In this document: piece by piece, positions 39,229 to 51,173 of the stretch
Layout of the letters: each line of letters opens with the position of its first letter
Numbering within the stretch: position 1 is the stretch's first letter
Assembly (NCBI GenBank): GCA_022539475.1
Contig: VCMS01000130.1
Location: forward strand, 62,001-126,000
Reading direction: 5' to 3'
DNA length: 64,000 nucleotides
Source of the DNA: Gracilaria domingensis
Lineage: Eukaryota > Rhodophyta > Florideophyceae > Gracilariales > Gracilariaceae
Translations under genes and position numbers: made by a program
Notes under the pieces: model-generated
Told to the model about the DNA's origin: nothing
Database searches by the model: none
What the model saw: only the letters and a program-made list of their open reading frames with translations

Positions 39229-42060
39229 AAGAGCGGCTTGAGGCGAGTCGCCGCTCTGAGGATCCTAGCCTCATCGCCAAAGGTGAAGAAGTCCATCCAA
39301 GGGAACTTCAGAACCCTTTGGATACTCAACCGCCGAAGCCAAAGGAGGAAGATACGAATTTGGACCAATGGTGTAACGAAATGGAAGCCGAAGGGGATAC
39401 CTCAGTTTGTATCCTGCGGAAAGAGAATTATAAAGTAAGGGACACCATCGGAATGACTGCCTCTCGGTCACGGGTCGTCACCAGCGTCCTTGACACCGGA
39501 GCAGGCCCTAACTTAGTTCATCCGAAGGTTTTATCGGCTGGTTGGGAGGGTGTGGTGAAGGTTAGAAGGACCCCAAGGGTGACAGATGCATCTAAAAGAC
39601 CAATGGATATTAAAGGAATCATTCCTCTCTGCTTACAGATTGGCGACCTTCGGGTCCGTACTTGGTTCCTTTTTTGTCCTACCTTAGGTGCAGAATGTCT
39701 CCTTGAGACGTCCTTCATCGACCGATACGTGAAGGCAATCTACCCCAGTCTCCGGAAGGTTTCCTTCTACCGCACCCGTCCAGTGGCGATTATCGGTTCC
39801 AAATCTGGTCCCGACGCCAACCCACGTCGCCCTCCGCTGGCGAAGAATACCGTTTCTAACAAGGTTCGATTATCCCGGGCGATAAGGATACCACCCGTGA
39901 CGCAGATTGCCGCTTTGGCTCACTGCGAAACCTCTGGTCTCGTGACGCTTCAGAATCATCCGAGGACGATTCAGCGTCACCTGTCCTTAATGGCCAATGG
40001 AATCATGGATTGCAGACCAAAGGTTCCCTTTCTGGTTAATATGAGCAACTTCCGGGACCACTCGGTACGCTTACAAAGGGTACTGTCATCGGGATTGCAC
40101 TACCAGCTCCAATGGCTATCATGGAAACCTCATGGGGTGAACTCACCCCCAATGACGACGAGGACGTCGAGACTTCGGAGGGGGAGGTAAACCTTGGAGA
40201 GGAACTCGAATCGTACCGTCCACTGGTTATCGAGCTTCTCCGAGAATTCAAATCCATGTGGTCTGGCCAACTGGGAGAGATTCGGGCTACGAAACACCGA
40301 ATAGACCTTAAGGATGACGCTAAGCCGGTGTACCAACATCCGTACCGTACAGGCCTTAAGAGACGCGAGATCGTAGCGGAGCAACTAGCGAAGATCCGTA
40401 ACGCTAACTTCATCGAGCCAGCGCCACCGCACGAATCCCAATGGGCTAGTCCTTTCATTCCCGCGGCGAAGAAGGACGGGTCCGTAAGGTTTTGCATTGA
40501 CTACCGAAGGTTGAACGCGATGACCAAACGGACAGTTATCCAATTCCTAGAATGGACGATTGTCTCGATTCCTTAGGCGAAGCAACGGTATTCACCACGC
40601 TGGATGCCAATTGGGGCTATTGGCAGAAACCATTGGACGACGACGCGAAGCCCCTCACGACTTTCACAACCCACGAAGGATTGTTCCGCTTTACACGGAT
40701 GCCATTTGGTTTGATGAACGCACCGGCTACCTTCCAACGGGCAATGGATATAATACTATCCAGAGTGAAATGGAAGTTTGCCTTGGTTTATCTGGACGAC
40801 GTAATTATATTTTCGAAAACCATTCGGGAACATTTCACCCACGTGAGGTCAATCCTGAGGATTCTCCGTGAGGCTGGAATTACATTGAAGCTGCCGAAGT
40901 GCTTCTTTTTCCAGACCTCAGTGGATTATCTTGGCCATGTGGTTCGTTCTGGGAAGCTTCAGGTCGCGAAGAGGACTACGGACGCTATCCGACTGGCGAA
41001 ACCACCGAGGACCCACACAGAGTTGCGCTCATTCCTTGGGCTTTGCAATGTATACCGTAGGTTTGTCCAAGGATTCTCAAGGATCGCGGCACCTCTGATT
41101 GACATGCTGAAGAAGAATACGCCGTCGGAATTTGACTGCCTGACAGACGAACAGTACGAATCATTCCAAACCTTGAAGGAGAAGCTATTGAATCCTCCCG
41201 TACTGGCATTACCGAAGCCGGATAAACCATACATTTTGGACACTGACGCTTCCGATGGACAGATTGGATGTGTTCTCCTACAGGAACAGGAATCTCCGAA
41301 GGACTATCGACCTATTGGTTACTAGAGTAGGACTCTGAACAGCGCCGAACGGAACTACACCACTACCGAAAAGGAATGCCTTGCCATCGTTTGGGCAGTG
41401 CTGACCTTGAGGCCTTACCTCGAAGGAGTTCGCTTCACCATCAGGACAGATCACCACTCTCTCCGCTGGCTGTTGAATATGACGGACGCGTCCAGCACGC
41501 TAGCCAGGTGGAGGCTACGACTCTCTGAGTTCGAATATGATGTAACCTATAGACCTGGAGTGAAGCACCAATCGGCGGATGCACTGAGTCGCATCCTTAC
41601 AGACAGAGATGATGATACTTCTTTGGATGACGAAATACCAACACCAAATCTCGAAGGATACGAAACAGACCCTGAGGATGACTTCCTGCTGGCGACGGTA
41701 CAGTGTACCGATGGAGAGGTAGACCCAACGGAAGTTTACTTAGTTGATTGGCCAACGGAATGTGGACATGAAGAACTCCACTTGGAGATTAATGCAGTTG
41801 TGCCTAAGGAAAAAGAGCTACTTCCCATCACGCTGGAAGACCTCCTACAGGCTCAGAAGAATGATGAGTTTTTTAAAGAAAAGGCAGAGCTCGTCGAAAC
41901 CAAGGGATGCCTCTTTGACGTCGACCGATTCGGACTACTTTGCCGAAGGTCTCCACTAGATGGTTCTATCCAAAAGGTTATTACCAAGTCCCTTCACACT
42001 CGATTCCTCTATTTGGCACACTATCCACGGTTTGCTGGTCATCCTGGAGGTACTCGGAGC
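39189..42060 (+). pseudogene. pol: G1 Pol: protease, RT and RNase H, broken
   Basis: Aspartic protease with V-L-D-T-G-A-G-P-N-L (about 39490). Reverse transcriptase in pieces: K-K-D-G-S-V-R-F-C-I-D-Y-R-R-L-N, then F-T-T-L-D-A-N-W-G-Y-W-Q, F-G-L-M-N-A-P-A-T-F-Q and the catalytic Y-L-D-D. RNase H with D-T-D-A-S, T-E-K-E-C-L-A and T-D-H-H-S-L. Breaks: a frame change at about 40110-40190, another at about 40550-40576, an in-frame TAG at 41323-41325, and another frame change near 42060. The Ty3/gypsy order and a full motif set are kept, so decay is recent. Confidence 0.88.
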
Positions 42061-43733
42061 GTCAAACCCTTAGGAAGCATTTCTACTATCCTTTTATGGC
42101 TAATGACCTTTGGAACACGGCGGAGACCTGTGCTTCTTGCGCAAAGGTTCGTGGGACTCGAGCGCGCCATCAGGCTAAGCTCAAGTTGTTCCCAGCTGCT
42201 GGTCCTTTGTAATTTATCGCAATGGATATCCTTGGGCCACTCCCAAAGTCGGTGCATGGCAACCAGTTCATCCTGGTTGTCACTGACAGGTTTACCAAAA
42301 CCACAAGGGCTATCCCGCTCAAGAACACTGCCGCAACGGATGTGGCAATGGCGTTCCTTACGCACTGGGTTTATCTCTATGGATTGCCTCTCGATCTTCT
42401 GACGGATAATGGTAGTCAGTTCGTGTCGAAGTTCTTTTCGCACGTCTGTGCTACCTTAGGTATCAAGCATGTCACGACGACAGCTTATCATCCGCAGACC
42501 AATGGACAGGCAGAGCGGTTCAACAAAACGCTAGCTAACCGTTTGGTACACTACACTGCTGAGCACCAATTAGATTGGGACGACTACGTTGAACCATTGC
42601 TTTATGCCTACAACAATCAGGTGCATAAATCCACTGGTATTACTCCATTTGATCTCACTTTGACTCGGCAGCCATTACCATTGGCAGTGGATTTGAAGTC
42701 CTCTTGGTACCCTCAGGACATCACCGAAGGCATGACTCCGACGCAGGCTAAACGATATGCACGCCGAAGGATTGATGATATACTCCATACGGCTCGCACC
42801 ACGCTTACGCGAGCCTAGCTCAGGTACAAGGCGAACTTCGATAAAGCCGTTCGCTACACTCCTTCCTTCAAGGCTGGGACGATGGTCTACCTGGACAGGG
42901 GTCCCTCGGAGAAGCAATTGGATGAAATAGAACAAGCCTGGAGGATACTACTTCCGAAGTCTACAGGACCTTACAAGGTCTTGCGTTCTACCTCCCACAC
43001 GGTTGTGATCGAGCAAGATGGACTAGAGGACACGGTAACAGTTGACCGTGTTTCCGCTGCCCCGATGGTACCCGAAGAAGGAACGACACCCACTGTAAAA
43101 ACGTCCCCCAACAGCGGTAACCAGCTACAGCCAGCGGCCAAGCCTCCGACTGACGAGGCGTGCTCTCCAATAGGTGACTCCCCATCAGGCACAGAGACTT
43201 CCAACGGTTCCCCCGACGCTGCTGCTAAGAACGCTCCAAACGTCCCTCCCAGTGGCTCAGTAACCGCCGGTTCTATTCCAGGATCTACGGCAAAAGTGGT
43301 AAGCGCGGACCCCTCCGTGGGTCACACCATGCCGTTGGCAACTGCCAACGATAGCGAAAACGCCAGTGGTCGTGCCCTTTTGAATGAGATGGACCTCTCA
43401 GAGGAGGTGTTCACACCTTTGGATGACAGTCTCACCATGGGAACAGAGCGCTCTGCGCCGGAAGTCCAACTGGATCCGTCTGGCTATGGTCCATTGGATA
43501 CTATGGATATGCCAGAAGAGCTTAGGCCGAAGGAGTACGTGGTGGACCACATTGTCTCCGCTGTTATCGATGACGATGGTAAGCTCATTTATAAGGTCCG
43601 TTGGTACGGTTATCCACCGGAGTTTGATCCATGAGAGCCAAGAGAGCACATCCCGGAGAACTTTATCCGAAGGTTTTGGAAGAAACAGGGGCGCACGGAG
43701 CGCGCCTTTAAGGAGGGGGCGTATGACCCGTAG
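42061..43733 (+). pseudogene. G1 integrase and chromodomain, broken
   Basis: The zinc-binding H2C2 part is split by a frameshift (C-A-S-C at about 42130). The core has Asp in M-D-I-L-G-P-L, Asp in L-T-D-N-G-S-Q-F and Glu in N-G-Q-A-E-R-F-N, then L-L-Y-A-Y-N-N. A stop at 42816-42818 divides the core from the C-terminal part (M-V-Y-L-D-R-G-P ... G-P-Y-K-V-L). After a Pro/Ser/Thr-rich linker with acidic L-D-T-M-D-M-P-E-E repeats comes a chromodomain (E-Y-V-V-D-H-I-V, K-V-R-W-Y-G-Y-P-P-E-F), with a TGA at 43632-43634 where G4 has Trp. Chromodomains guide integration to marked chromatin, and their presence defines chromoviruses. Confidence 0.88.
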
Positions 43734-44151
43734 GACACTGCGCCACACTGTCCAGAATGGAAACGATTGCCATCGGCTAACATTTTCAGCGGATGTTTTC
43801 GCTATCCGCAATCTTAACTATCGACTTAACTGGCTAACCAGGCTAACGCGCTAAACCATTGGCATGCTTACTGCGCGCGTCCTGCCTGCAACGGCGCGCG
43901 GCGAGCCAAAAAATCCACTGGTTATTGCGACAATTTTTTTAAATGGCTTGCCACTCAGTTTCTGGGCCGAAAACAAAGATTTGGCCGTATCTCGGCTTCT
44001 AGACAGCGCATCGGCAAGCCAATATCAGATTCGGAATATCTGGAGTGTGGCCGCAACCGCCTGATTTCGCACGTTTTCGAAAGACGCACGGCAGTCGTGC
44101 GGCGGCGCGCGGGGAAGCCTGTGGCGCATTCTAAAAAATCAAGCATTTACT

Positions 44152-46616
44152 TTATTTGATGAACCCACGTCGCTGGCAATCACTTGACAAACTTGTACAA
44201 CGCGTCGAGCCTGGTTGCCGGCTTGACAGTGCCACATTGGCCACCGCCGGTATTTCTTCGCCCTCTGCTGGCTCATATATGCGTCGTTGTAATTCCCGAG
44301 AAGGGAACGTACCGCAGTCGTGCGAGGGACACCATGGAATTGCAGCAACGTGATGAGGCGTGCGCCCTTCTTCAGTGCAAACTACAACCTCAAACATTGT
44401 TTGTTTCGTGCCTATCGCCGTCGGTGTGATTGTCTTTAGCAACCCGTTGACCTGATTCAGGACGCCCCCGACGACGGATTCTGTGCGCTGCGGGTGGCAG
44501 GGCACCGCCAACTGAAGGCACCTTAGCCCGTTGTGGATCGCCATCAGACTGCCGAAGGCGTTTGAACGGACCACCCCGTGGTGGTACAGCAACATTATCG
44601 GGCATTATATTTGGCGCTTCGGAGCCTTCGGAGTCGGACATCGTCGTAACGACTTCCTGAACTCGACGGTCGAAACCATTCATGATGGTTTTGTTGAGCT
44701 GAGCTTCGTTCTGCTCCAAAACTCTTTCAACATTTTGCTTGAGTCGCTGCGCGTTCTCGCGAGCGACTTTTGCTAGATCCTTTCCTAGCTCTTCCGTCTC
44801 TCCGACTAGCGCTTCGTACCTCTTGGACCGACGCAGCCATGAACGCGCGGACAGGGCGACGTCCCCTAGCCTCCAGTGCCCACTATAACCTTGGTTTAAC
44901 ATCTCAGCACTGAGCGTTTTGAATGCGGCGAAGTTGCGCTTCTCCAGGAAGGTCGAGGTACTGGGGACTATGTCAAGAGCAGGACCAGAAGCGAAGACCA
45001 ATACCTCCCTTCCGAAAGCACAGATTCTCCCCGCTGACTCGTTGCGAGGCAAGCCCCGTGGAAGTACTACTAGAGAGCTATCGTGCACCGCGGCCCCATT
45101 TGCCACAGGAATGATTTGAGAGGATTCAACCGGCATATCCCCCGCGTTCTCTAAATGAGCTGATTCCTCTTCTGAGACGACCATTGTAACAGTGTCGGCA
45201 GTGTCAGAGACTCTCTGTAGGCATGATTGCGCTGGTTCTTCGTTTGTTGCGCTTCCAACTCGAAGGGCATAGCCGGAAGTGGTTTTAGAGGACTATCGGA
45301 CATGAGACAGGCGCCCACGAACCCCCAGCCTCGTGAAAATAGTCAGGTACGACTCTTCGACGTACCATTACAGGCGCTGTCCTAACGAGAAATGCGGAGT
45401 ACGCTCTGCCGTCATTTTCTCCAGCTGGGTGGCGCGGGATTTTCTCTAAGCGGTCTTGTTCATAGCTTTACCAAAGGAAACCAGGCGTAGACCACCATTG
45501 GACACGGCATACGTAATCTAGCAGCTCCTTTACGCAAATTGGTGGATATTCTGTGCCACGAACGATATTTTGTATCCCCAAACCGCGCAGATACTTTATC
45601 AACATCCGTGGAAGCAGAACGAGGCGACCGCAAGGGCTGAAAAAGTCGTTCGTCTTGCTCCACACTCTCCAGTCTTTGGTGCGCAGGTTGCAACGGACAT
45701 CGTACCTGCAGATGTCTAAGAAGGCCATAAGGACAAAAACTGCCCACTTTACCGTGAGGACCTGCCAGGTAAGCCAGTTCCGTCGATCGGTTGGTCGCAG
45801 AATTAATTGTCGCGAGTGATAGGCGACTAGGGGTGGGGTAGGGACCACCAAGAGGTTGGAAACCCTCCAGAACTCCTCCCATTCTGGATCATCAAATAGA
45901 GGCAGCCGTGGGTACAGTCCGATCCTGTCCGGCGCTTCCGTGTCATGGAACTCAACTTGGTGCCAACAAAATAGGTACTGAAGATTGGTCCGCATTCTAC
46001 TATCTGGTTCAGCCATGTCGTTCCAGTAGACGCGGTCTACCATCCAATAACTTTTATCATACGGAGGTAGAAAGGCCATCAAGCCTAAGAGATTGTGTTG
46101 CGGTGGAGGAAAAGGCACCGACGGATCTGAGAACTCGCCGTACAACTCCCAGAGTATAGAGTTGACGCGGCGCTGGTAGTCCTCCTCGGCCAGGGTTCGG
46201 ACATACTCCATATCGGTGAACACTCCACCGTTACAGGTCGGAAGCGTTCGGGCGTTCACGGGCATATGCACCCAGCGCTGGAGCCAGGCGACCTGGCGCG
46301 ACTTTTTGGGACCGCGGGTGACCTCAGGGATGGCGGCGAAGCGGTGGGCGTTGAAGAAGTCAGCCTGTTGGCTCATATAATGTTGAACGGTGTAGGGCAT
46401 GTTGGCGGTTCGGCTACACATCGGACCTCTGCCTACGGTGTGATCAAACGCATCCCCGGGACGAACGCCACTCCCCGTAGGTTAGCCGGTATACATCCCA
46501 GTTGCCGTAGAAACACCACTAGAATCTGGTGCGAAGGGTACGTTTGACGGAAGGCTAGGCACCGGTACATCGTCGTACTGGTCAGGATTGAATAGATGAC
46601 AACCAATGGAAGCCAT
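44152..46616 (-). pseudogene. G1 antisense accessory gene, decayed
   Basis: On the strand opposite to gag-pol, between the chromodomain and the 3' LTR, long frames cover 2.4 kb. ATG at 46616, a TAA at 46482-46484, then the same frame to 45468 (Trp/Tyr-rich; W-L-Q-R-W-V, Y-W-M-V-D-R-V-Y-W, L-Y-P-R-L-P-L-F), then 45184-44390 in another frame (a coiled coil around L-G-K-D-L-A-K-V-A-R-E-N-A-Q-R), then 44595-44152. The 45468-46421 part shows weak but ordered resemblance to the G3 antisense protein (D-R-V, L/R-Y-P-x-L-P, P-P-x-L-x-Y, W-x-x-x-A-V-F). AATAAA lies just past its end on the minus strand (about 44155-44150). Function unknown; it is not an envelope protein as far as I can see, since it has no signal peptide or membrane segment. 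Confidence 0.6.
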
Positions 46617-46892
46617 CTTCTCCAGTGCTGTGCGCTTCGCAAAAATGAGAAGAGTACGCCTTCGGAAACCTCTGATAAGAGGTTTAGATTCAGTCACGTT
46701 AGAGCCACAGAGGCCTAGAAGAAGAACGGGGATACGTTAGCAATGAGCACAACCACTGACGACCCCACTGAGCCCAAGTGGGGCGCAGCCAAGCTGTTAT
46801 TATGAATCAAGCGAAGGTGGATGAAATAAGGGAAGGTATCCTTTGATAGTTGGGATTTGGTCGTCTCCAGTTGGTACAGCCGGGACGTCAGC

Positions 46893-46909
46893 GTCTAAGG
46901 GGGAGGCTG
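46893..46909 (+). promoter_or_regulatory. G1 polypurine tract
   Basis: AAGGGGGAGG sits directly before the 3' LTR, the standard primer for plus-strand DNA synthesis. It confirms the orientation of G1. Confidence 0.85.
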
Positions 46910-48239
46910 TGTAGTATTATGAGCCTTAAGTTGGTTTCCGGATGGTCAGTCATGTGTAGCAAAACGCCCTTTGTGGGGATGCACCGAGGTGCTTTTCATA
47001 GTTTGTTGATCCGTTACCGGCTTCGACACCTCAGGTTATGAGAGGCTACTGGAGTAGTGCCCCTATTTTGGGGTATGCCTAAGAAGGGTATTATTTCTGC
47101 ACACGTGTGCCAAGTTGGCCCGATCGCGCAGGCGCCGTGGCAAGCCTGCCACGGGGGCACACCTGTAGTGTATTGGCCGGCAGCGCCGGATAGTTAGATA
47201 TTTTAATTGATATTTTCAAGTGCCGTATATAAGTGGCGGCGCTTGCCGCCACTGTACGGGAAGTAAACCTCAACGAGGCCTTTGGCTCTGATCTTCTTGC
47301 CGCTTGCGCACGGTCACAAGCCCCATCCTGGGGAATACCGCCGCAATTCCGGGCTGATCAACCAACCTCCGTCCCTGACGAGTACTAATCCGTCGTCACG
47401 GCACTTGTCTTATCTATTTTATCGTTTTCATTTCCGTCTTACGGCTTTCGCTACTCTGCCCTACATTGTAGGTTTGTCCCATTTGTCTCGGGAGTTTTCC
47501 CGCTTATCGCGAGTCAGTGCTCCGCAGTGCGGCTCGTTTGCTAATCTTTTGTCGCTCCATACCGTTGGGTTGGATACCCCCACTCGCTGTGGCTCGCCGG
47601 AACCATCCGGATACCTACGCCGATTCTACCCCCTTTACCTCCGACTGCACGCCCAGATCGGGGCCACCCGGATTTACAACCGGCTCGTGTTGGCCCTATC
47701 GGAGGGTTCTGTCACTGCACCTACCCCTGTAGGGAGCAGGGTTCGAACACCCCTGTCGGTGCTCCTCCGCGACGCGGCTGTTGTCTTCCCGTCACCGGGT
47801 TTGCACCACAAGTCATCGCTGGTGTGTGCAGGAGTAGCCCATCAGTGGTGCACGTGGGCCCTTGCCGGCCCCCATATGCCTATTTATTTTTAACTTGTAT
47901 TATTTGTACCGTAGGTAGTATAGTTAGTACACGTGTTGCACTGCGTTACAGTGCACCACTCCAGAGGTTGAGGCGCCTCGCAACCGATATTTGGGGCGCT
48001 CGAGCTGCGCCTCCCTCCTGTGGTAAAGCCAGAGACCCTCTTGGCAACCACTTGACCCTCAGGTTAGTAAGTACCAACACCATTCAAGTTTCCCAGCCAT
48101 CGCTACGTCGCTCGCCCTTTCCTGTAGGCACGACAGATAGCGCTCGCCCATTGCACCTTTTTACCAGTGGTCTCGCCGTTGGCCCCTCATCCTTTGGACC
48201 GTTCCTCTCGTGGATAGTGAACCGTGTCACTATAATACA
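46910..48239 (+). repeat. G1 3' LTR with nested solo LTR
   Basis: The LTR runs 46910-46953 and 47817-48239, interrupted by a solo LTR flanked by GTCAT. Without the insert it is 467 bp like the 5' copy. Confidence 0.93.
46954..47811 (+). repeat. Solo LTR inside the G1 3' LTR
   Basis: 858 bp between two GTCAT copies (46949-46953, 47812-47816). It starts GTGTAGCAAAACG and ends TTTGCACCACAA. The G1 5' LTR shows the empty site. It contains a TATA box (TATATAAG, 47226-47233) followed by a GC hairpin. It is related in its ends to the LTR at 34687-35654. Confidence 0.88.
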
Positions 48240-48347
48240 TTACCAGTCCGTCGGTAGTCCAGATCCAATGGTAGAATTCCGGTAGTTCGTCTTTCCTAGA
48301 GGTCGTTCTTCACTTCCGTGCGGAATTCTAGGTCGGGAGACCAGAAA
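48240..48347 (-). other. G0 leader with primer-binding site
   Basis: On the minus strand this is the same leader as that after the G1 5' LTR, with TGGTCTCCCGACC at 48343-48331. Its continuation is at 35993 and below, across the G1 insertion. Confidence 0.85.
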
Positions 48348-49708
48348 TGTAGTATAGTGGCACGGGTCACTAACTACGGGAGGAACGGTCCAAAGGATGA
48401 CAAGCCAACGGCGAGACCACTGGTAAAAAGGTGCAATGGGCCGGCGCTATCGGTCGTGTCTACAGGAAACGGCGAGCGACGTAGCGATGGCTTGAAAACC
48501 TTAAGGTCTTTGGTACTTGCTAACCTATGGGATCAGATAGTTGGCAAGGGGTCTCTTACTTTACCACAGGAGGGAGGCGCAGCTGGAGCAGCCTATGTAT
48601 CGGACGCGAGGCGCCTCGACCTTGGCCGTGGTGCACTGTAACGCAGTGCACCACGTGTACTTGTAGAGCAAACCCTCCTCAGAGATACCGTTTCGACAGT
48701 GGCAATCATAACTTATGGAGACGCCCATCGATGGGGAACTCGAGGTTATGAGCACGATGACGTGGATCCGGGCCCGGAATGTGTACATGTGTACCACTAT
48801 TTGGTTGTTTGGATGGAGTGAATCTTTTCATAATTTTTAGAAATACCCCGTGGGTTTTGGTCCGCCACTGTCAGGACTGCCCGGGACGGAAGTTGCACAT
48901 GAGGTGCTTAGATTAATCTATTATTTGGATATTTTTGATAACCCTCTACAGGGCCACTAATTCTACTACTTAGGTAGTGGCTCACCGCCATCACCAACCT
49001 AGTAAAGGTAACCCGGTGTGCGGCTCTAACTATTTCGCCTGCGCGTCAACTCCAACTCCTCGCGGAGCGAGTTACCGCCGCACGATCTAGATATCCCCCG
49101 GCTCCAACCAGGAGAGTGCACGCAGTGCATACCATCATTGGTCTTGTTTTTCTTTTGTTTTTATTGTGACTCGTGGAGTGCACACATATTTGTTACCGAC
49201 CGGTACTTTCTCTCCGCCCCAGTACTTGGGTTTGTTTCTGTTCTTTCTTTTGTTTTTACCATTGGTTTGGTTCATTACCGCCTATTTCTATTTGGTTGTT
49301 CCACCTTTGGATGTCTACATTTGGCTACAGATACCGTCATTGGTCAGCTACGATGTACACTACTGTGTCCGCCTTTCCTGGCCTTTTTCCCGCTCGGGCG
49401 TTCTTTCTCAACCCTGTGGTATAGCCTGAAGTCCTCGTGGATTTACACCCACACCGGAGGATACGGGGTGCGATGTCGCTGTGCGAACCTCTCTTGAGAG
49501 CGAGGATTCGAACTGCCTCGGTGGCTTTTCCCTTTCTGGGATTGCTCCACAGTAATACCTAATCTACCTATGGTACAAAAACTAGTAGTTAGAAATAAGC
49601 GAGCCGTTCGAGTTAACCAAACACCACGTGTCCGCCCTATTGGACACCATCAATTCGACCAGCAATGAGCAATACCTCGGGATCAATCCTAAGGCCCATA
49701 ATACTACA
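48348..49708 (-). repeat. Family A LTR shared by G4 (3') and G0 (5')
   Basis: On the minus strand TGTAGTATTATGGGCC...ACTACA. It has a polypurine tract on its upstream side (49709-49722) and a primer-binding site plus leader on its downstream side. So it serves as 3' LTR of G4 and 5' LTR of G0. Without the nested solo LTR it is about 466 bp. Confidence 0.88.
48662..49551 (+). repeat. Solo family B LTR inside the shared family A LTR
   Basis: TGTAGAGC...GATTGCTCCACA, 890 bp, in opposite orientation to the G3 LTRs and close to them in sequence. Flanks GTACT (48657-48661) and GTAAT (49552-49556) are a target duplication with one mismatch. Confidence 0.88.
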
Positions 49709-49722
49709 TACCTTCCCTTTTC
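49709..49722 (-). promoter_or_regulatory. G4 polypurine tract
   Basis: On the minus strand AAAAGGGAAGG sits 2 nt from the LTR start. It shows that the LTR below is the 3' LTR of a minus-strand element. Confidence 0.8.
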
Positions 49723-50084
49723 GACTTTTCCGTCTCGGGAAAGTTGCCATGAATCCAGTTCTTTCCGCTTAAGCCAACGGACCGGGATTCGCTGGGGCCC
49801 AGTGGAGCGAGTGAAGGACAAACGATTCGTTACGATAGCAACAGAGGGCCTGCTGGAATCTCAAAGACGAATTGAACAACATCAGCGCAGCACAAACCGT
49901 TGGACACACGAGCGAAAACTTTTGTCCATCATGGGTAGCGAAAGGACTTGGTCGTTTCCCGATAGGCTTAATATCCAAGTTAATTCCTTCGGCTTTATCC
50001 TGCACGGTAAAATCAGATACATGCTTTCCCAGTGGTTGCCGAGGCCTGAGGTTCACGATTAGTGGGCTCACATGGGATGCCAAT
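49709..50084 (-). mobile_element. G4 distal 3' internal fragment
   Basis: The part of G4 between its polypurine tract and the G3 insertion; it continues at 62147. Both strands have open frames (49769-50155 minus, about 49628-50062 plus) that end at element junctions, so coding is unclear. Confidence 0.6.
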
Positions 50085-50977
50085 TGTGGAGCAATCCCAG
50101 AAAGGAAAAAGCCACCGAGGCAGTTCGAATCCTCGCTCTCAAGAGAGGTTCGCACAGCGACATCGCACCCCGTATCCTCCGGTGTGGGTGTAAATCCACG
50201 AGAACTTCAGGCTATACCACAGGGTTGAGAAAGAACGCCCGAGCGGGAAAAAGGCCAGGAAAGGCGGACACAGTAGTGTACATCGTAGCTGACCAATGAC
50301 GGTATCTGTAGCCAAATGTAGACATCCAAAGGTGGAACAACCAAATAGAAATAGGCGGTAATGAACCAAACCAATGGTAAAAACAAAAGAAAGAACAGAA
50401 ACAAACCCAAGTACTGGGGCGGAGAGAAAGTACCGTTCGGTAACAAATATGTGTGCACTCCACGAGTCACAAGAAAAACAAAAGAAAAACAAGACCAATG
50501 ATGGTATGCACTGCGTGCACTCTCCTGGTTGGAGCCGGGGGGTAACTAGATCGTGCTGCGGTAACTCGCTCCGCGAGGAGTTTGAGTTGACGCGCAGGCG
50601 AAATAGTTAGAGCCGCACACCGGGTTACCTTTACTAGGTTGGTGATGGCGGTGAGCCATCACCTAAGTAGTAGAATTAGTGGCCCTGTAGAGGGTTATCA
50701 AAAATATCTAAATAATAGATTAATCTAAGCACCTCATGTGCACCTCCCGCCCCGGGCAGTCCTGACAGTGGCGGACCAAAACTCACGGGGTATTTCTAAA
50801 AATTATGAAAAGATTCACTCCATCCAAACAACAAAATAGTGGTACACATGTACACATTCCGGCTCCGGATCTACGTCATCGTGCTACTCATAACCTCGAG
50901 TTCTCCATCGATGGGCGCCTCCATAAGTTATGATTGCCACTACCGAAACGGTATCCCTGAGGACGTTTTGCTCTACA
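50085..50977 (-). repeat. G3 3' LTR (family B)
   Basis: 893 bp. On the plus strand TGTGGAGCAATCCC...GCTCTACA. Same length as 61249-62141. Confidence 0.96.
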
Positions 50978-50978
50978 C

Positions 50979-50993
50979 ATCCCCCTTTTCAAG
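50979..50993 (-). promoter_or_regulatory. G3 polypurine tract
   Basis: Minus-strand AAAAGGGGGAT lies directly before the 3' LTR. Confidence 0.85.
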
Positions 50994-51035
50994 AGGAATC
51001 CACCCTGGTTGACGACGTTCCGTGACGGACATCAG

Positions 51036-51043
51036 TATAAATA
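51036..51043 (+). promoter_or_regulatory. TATA box of the G3 antisense gene
   Basis: TATAAATA lies 59 bp inside the LTR boundary on the plus strand, opposite in direction to gag-pol. Start of transcription is expected at about 51066-51070, upstream of the ATG at 51174 and past the ATG at 51054. Confidence 0.6.
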
Positions 51044-51173
51044 TCCGACCGCGATGGCGGGTTGCGAACGCTGGGCTTCCATAGATCCACACTCGGGTAT
51101 CACACCAGTCTCTCCAGACCTCTCGAACGCGAGTGTACCTATACCTTTCCTACTTTCTCCTCCGAAATCTCCG

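Larger units (their letters stand above)
35999..48239 (+). mobile_element. G1: full-length Ty3/gypsy chromovirus, family A
   Basis: The element is 12.2 kb. LTRs are 35999-36465 and 46910-48239 (467 bp each once the nested solo LTR is removed; about 8 differences). The target duplication TTACC is at 35994-35998 and 48240-48244. A primer-binding site follows the 5' LTR and a polypurine tract precedes the 3' LTR. Internal order: first ORF, 443-bp intron-like segment, gag, pol with integrase and chromodomain, then a minus-strand gene. Several stops and frameshifts make it non-autonomous. It sits in the untranslated leader of G0, in the opposite orientation. Confidence 0.95.

Noticed and set aside
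44390-45184. Antisense G1 frame as an envelope gene
   Set aside because: No signal peptide, transmembrane helix or fusion-like segment; the content is a coiled coil and Pro/Arg-rich sequence.
47732-47770. tRNA-like T-arm (GGTTCGAAC) in LTR ends, also near 49507, 50125 and 61287
   Set aside because: Stems do not pair on either strand and no D- or anticodon arm is found; they are repeated parts of the LTR ends.
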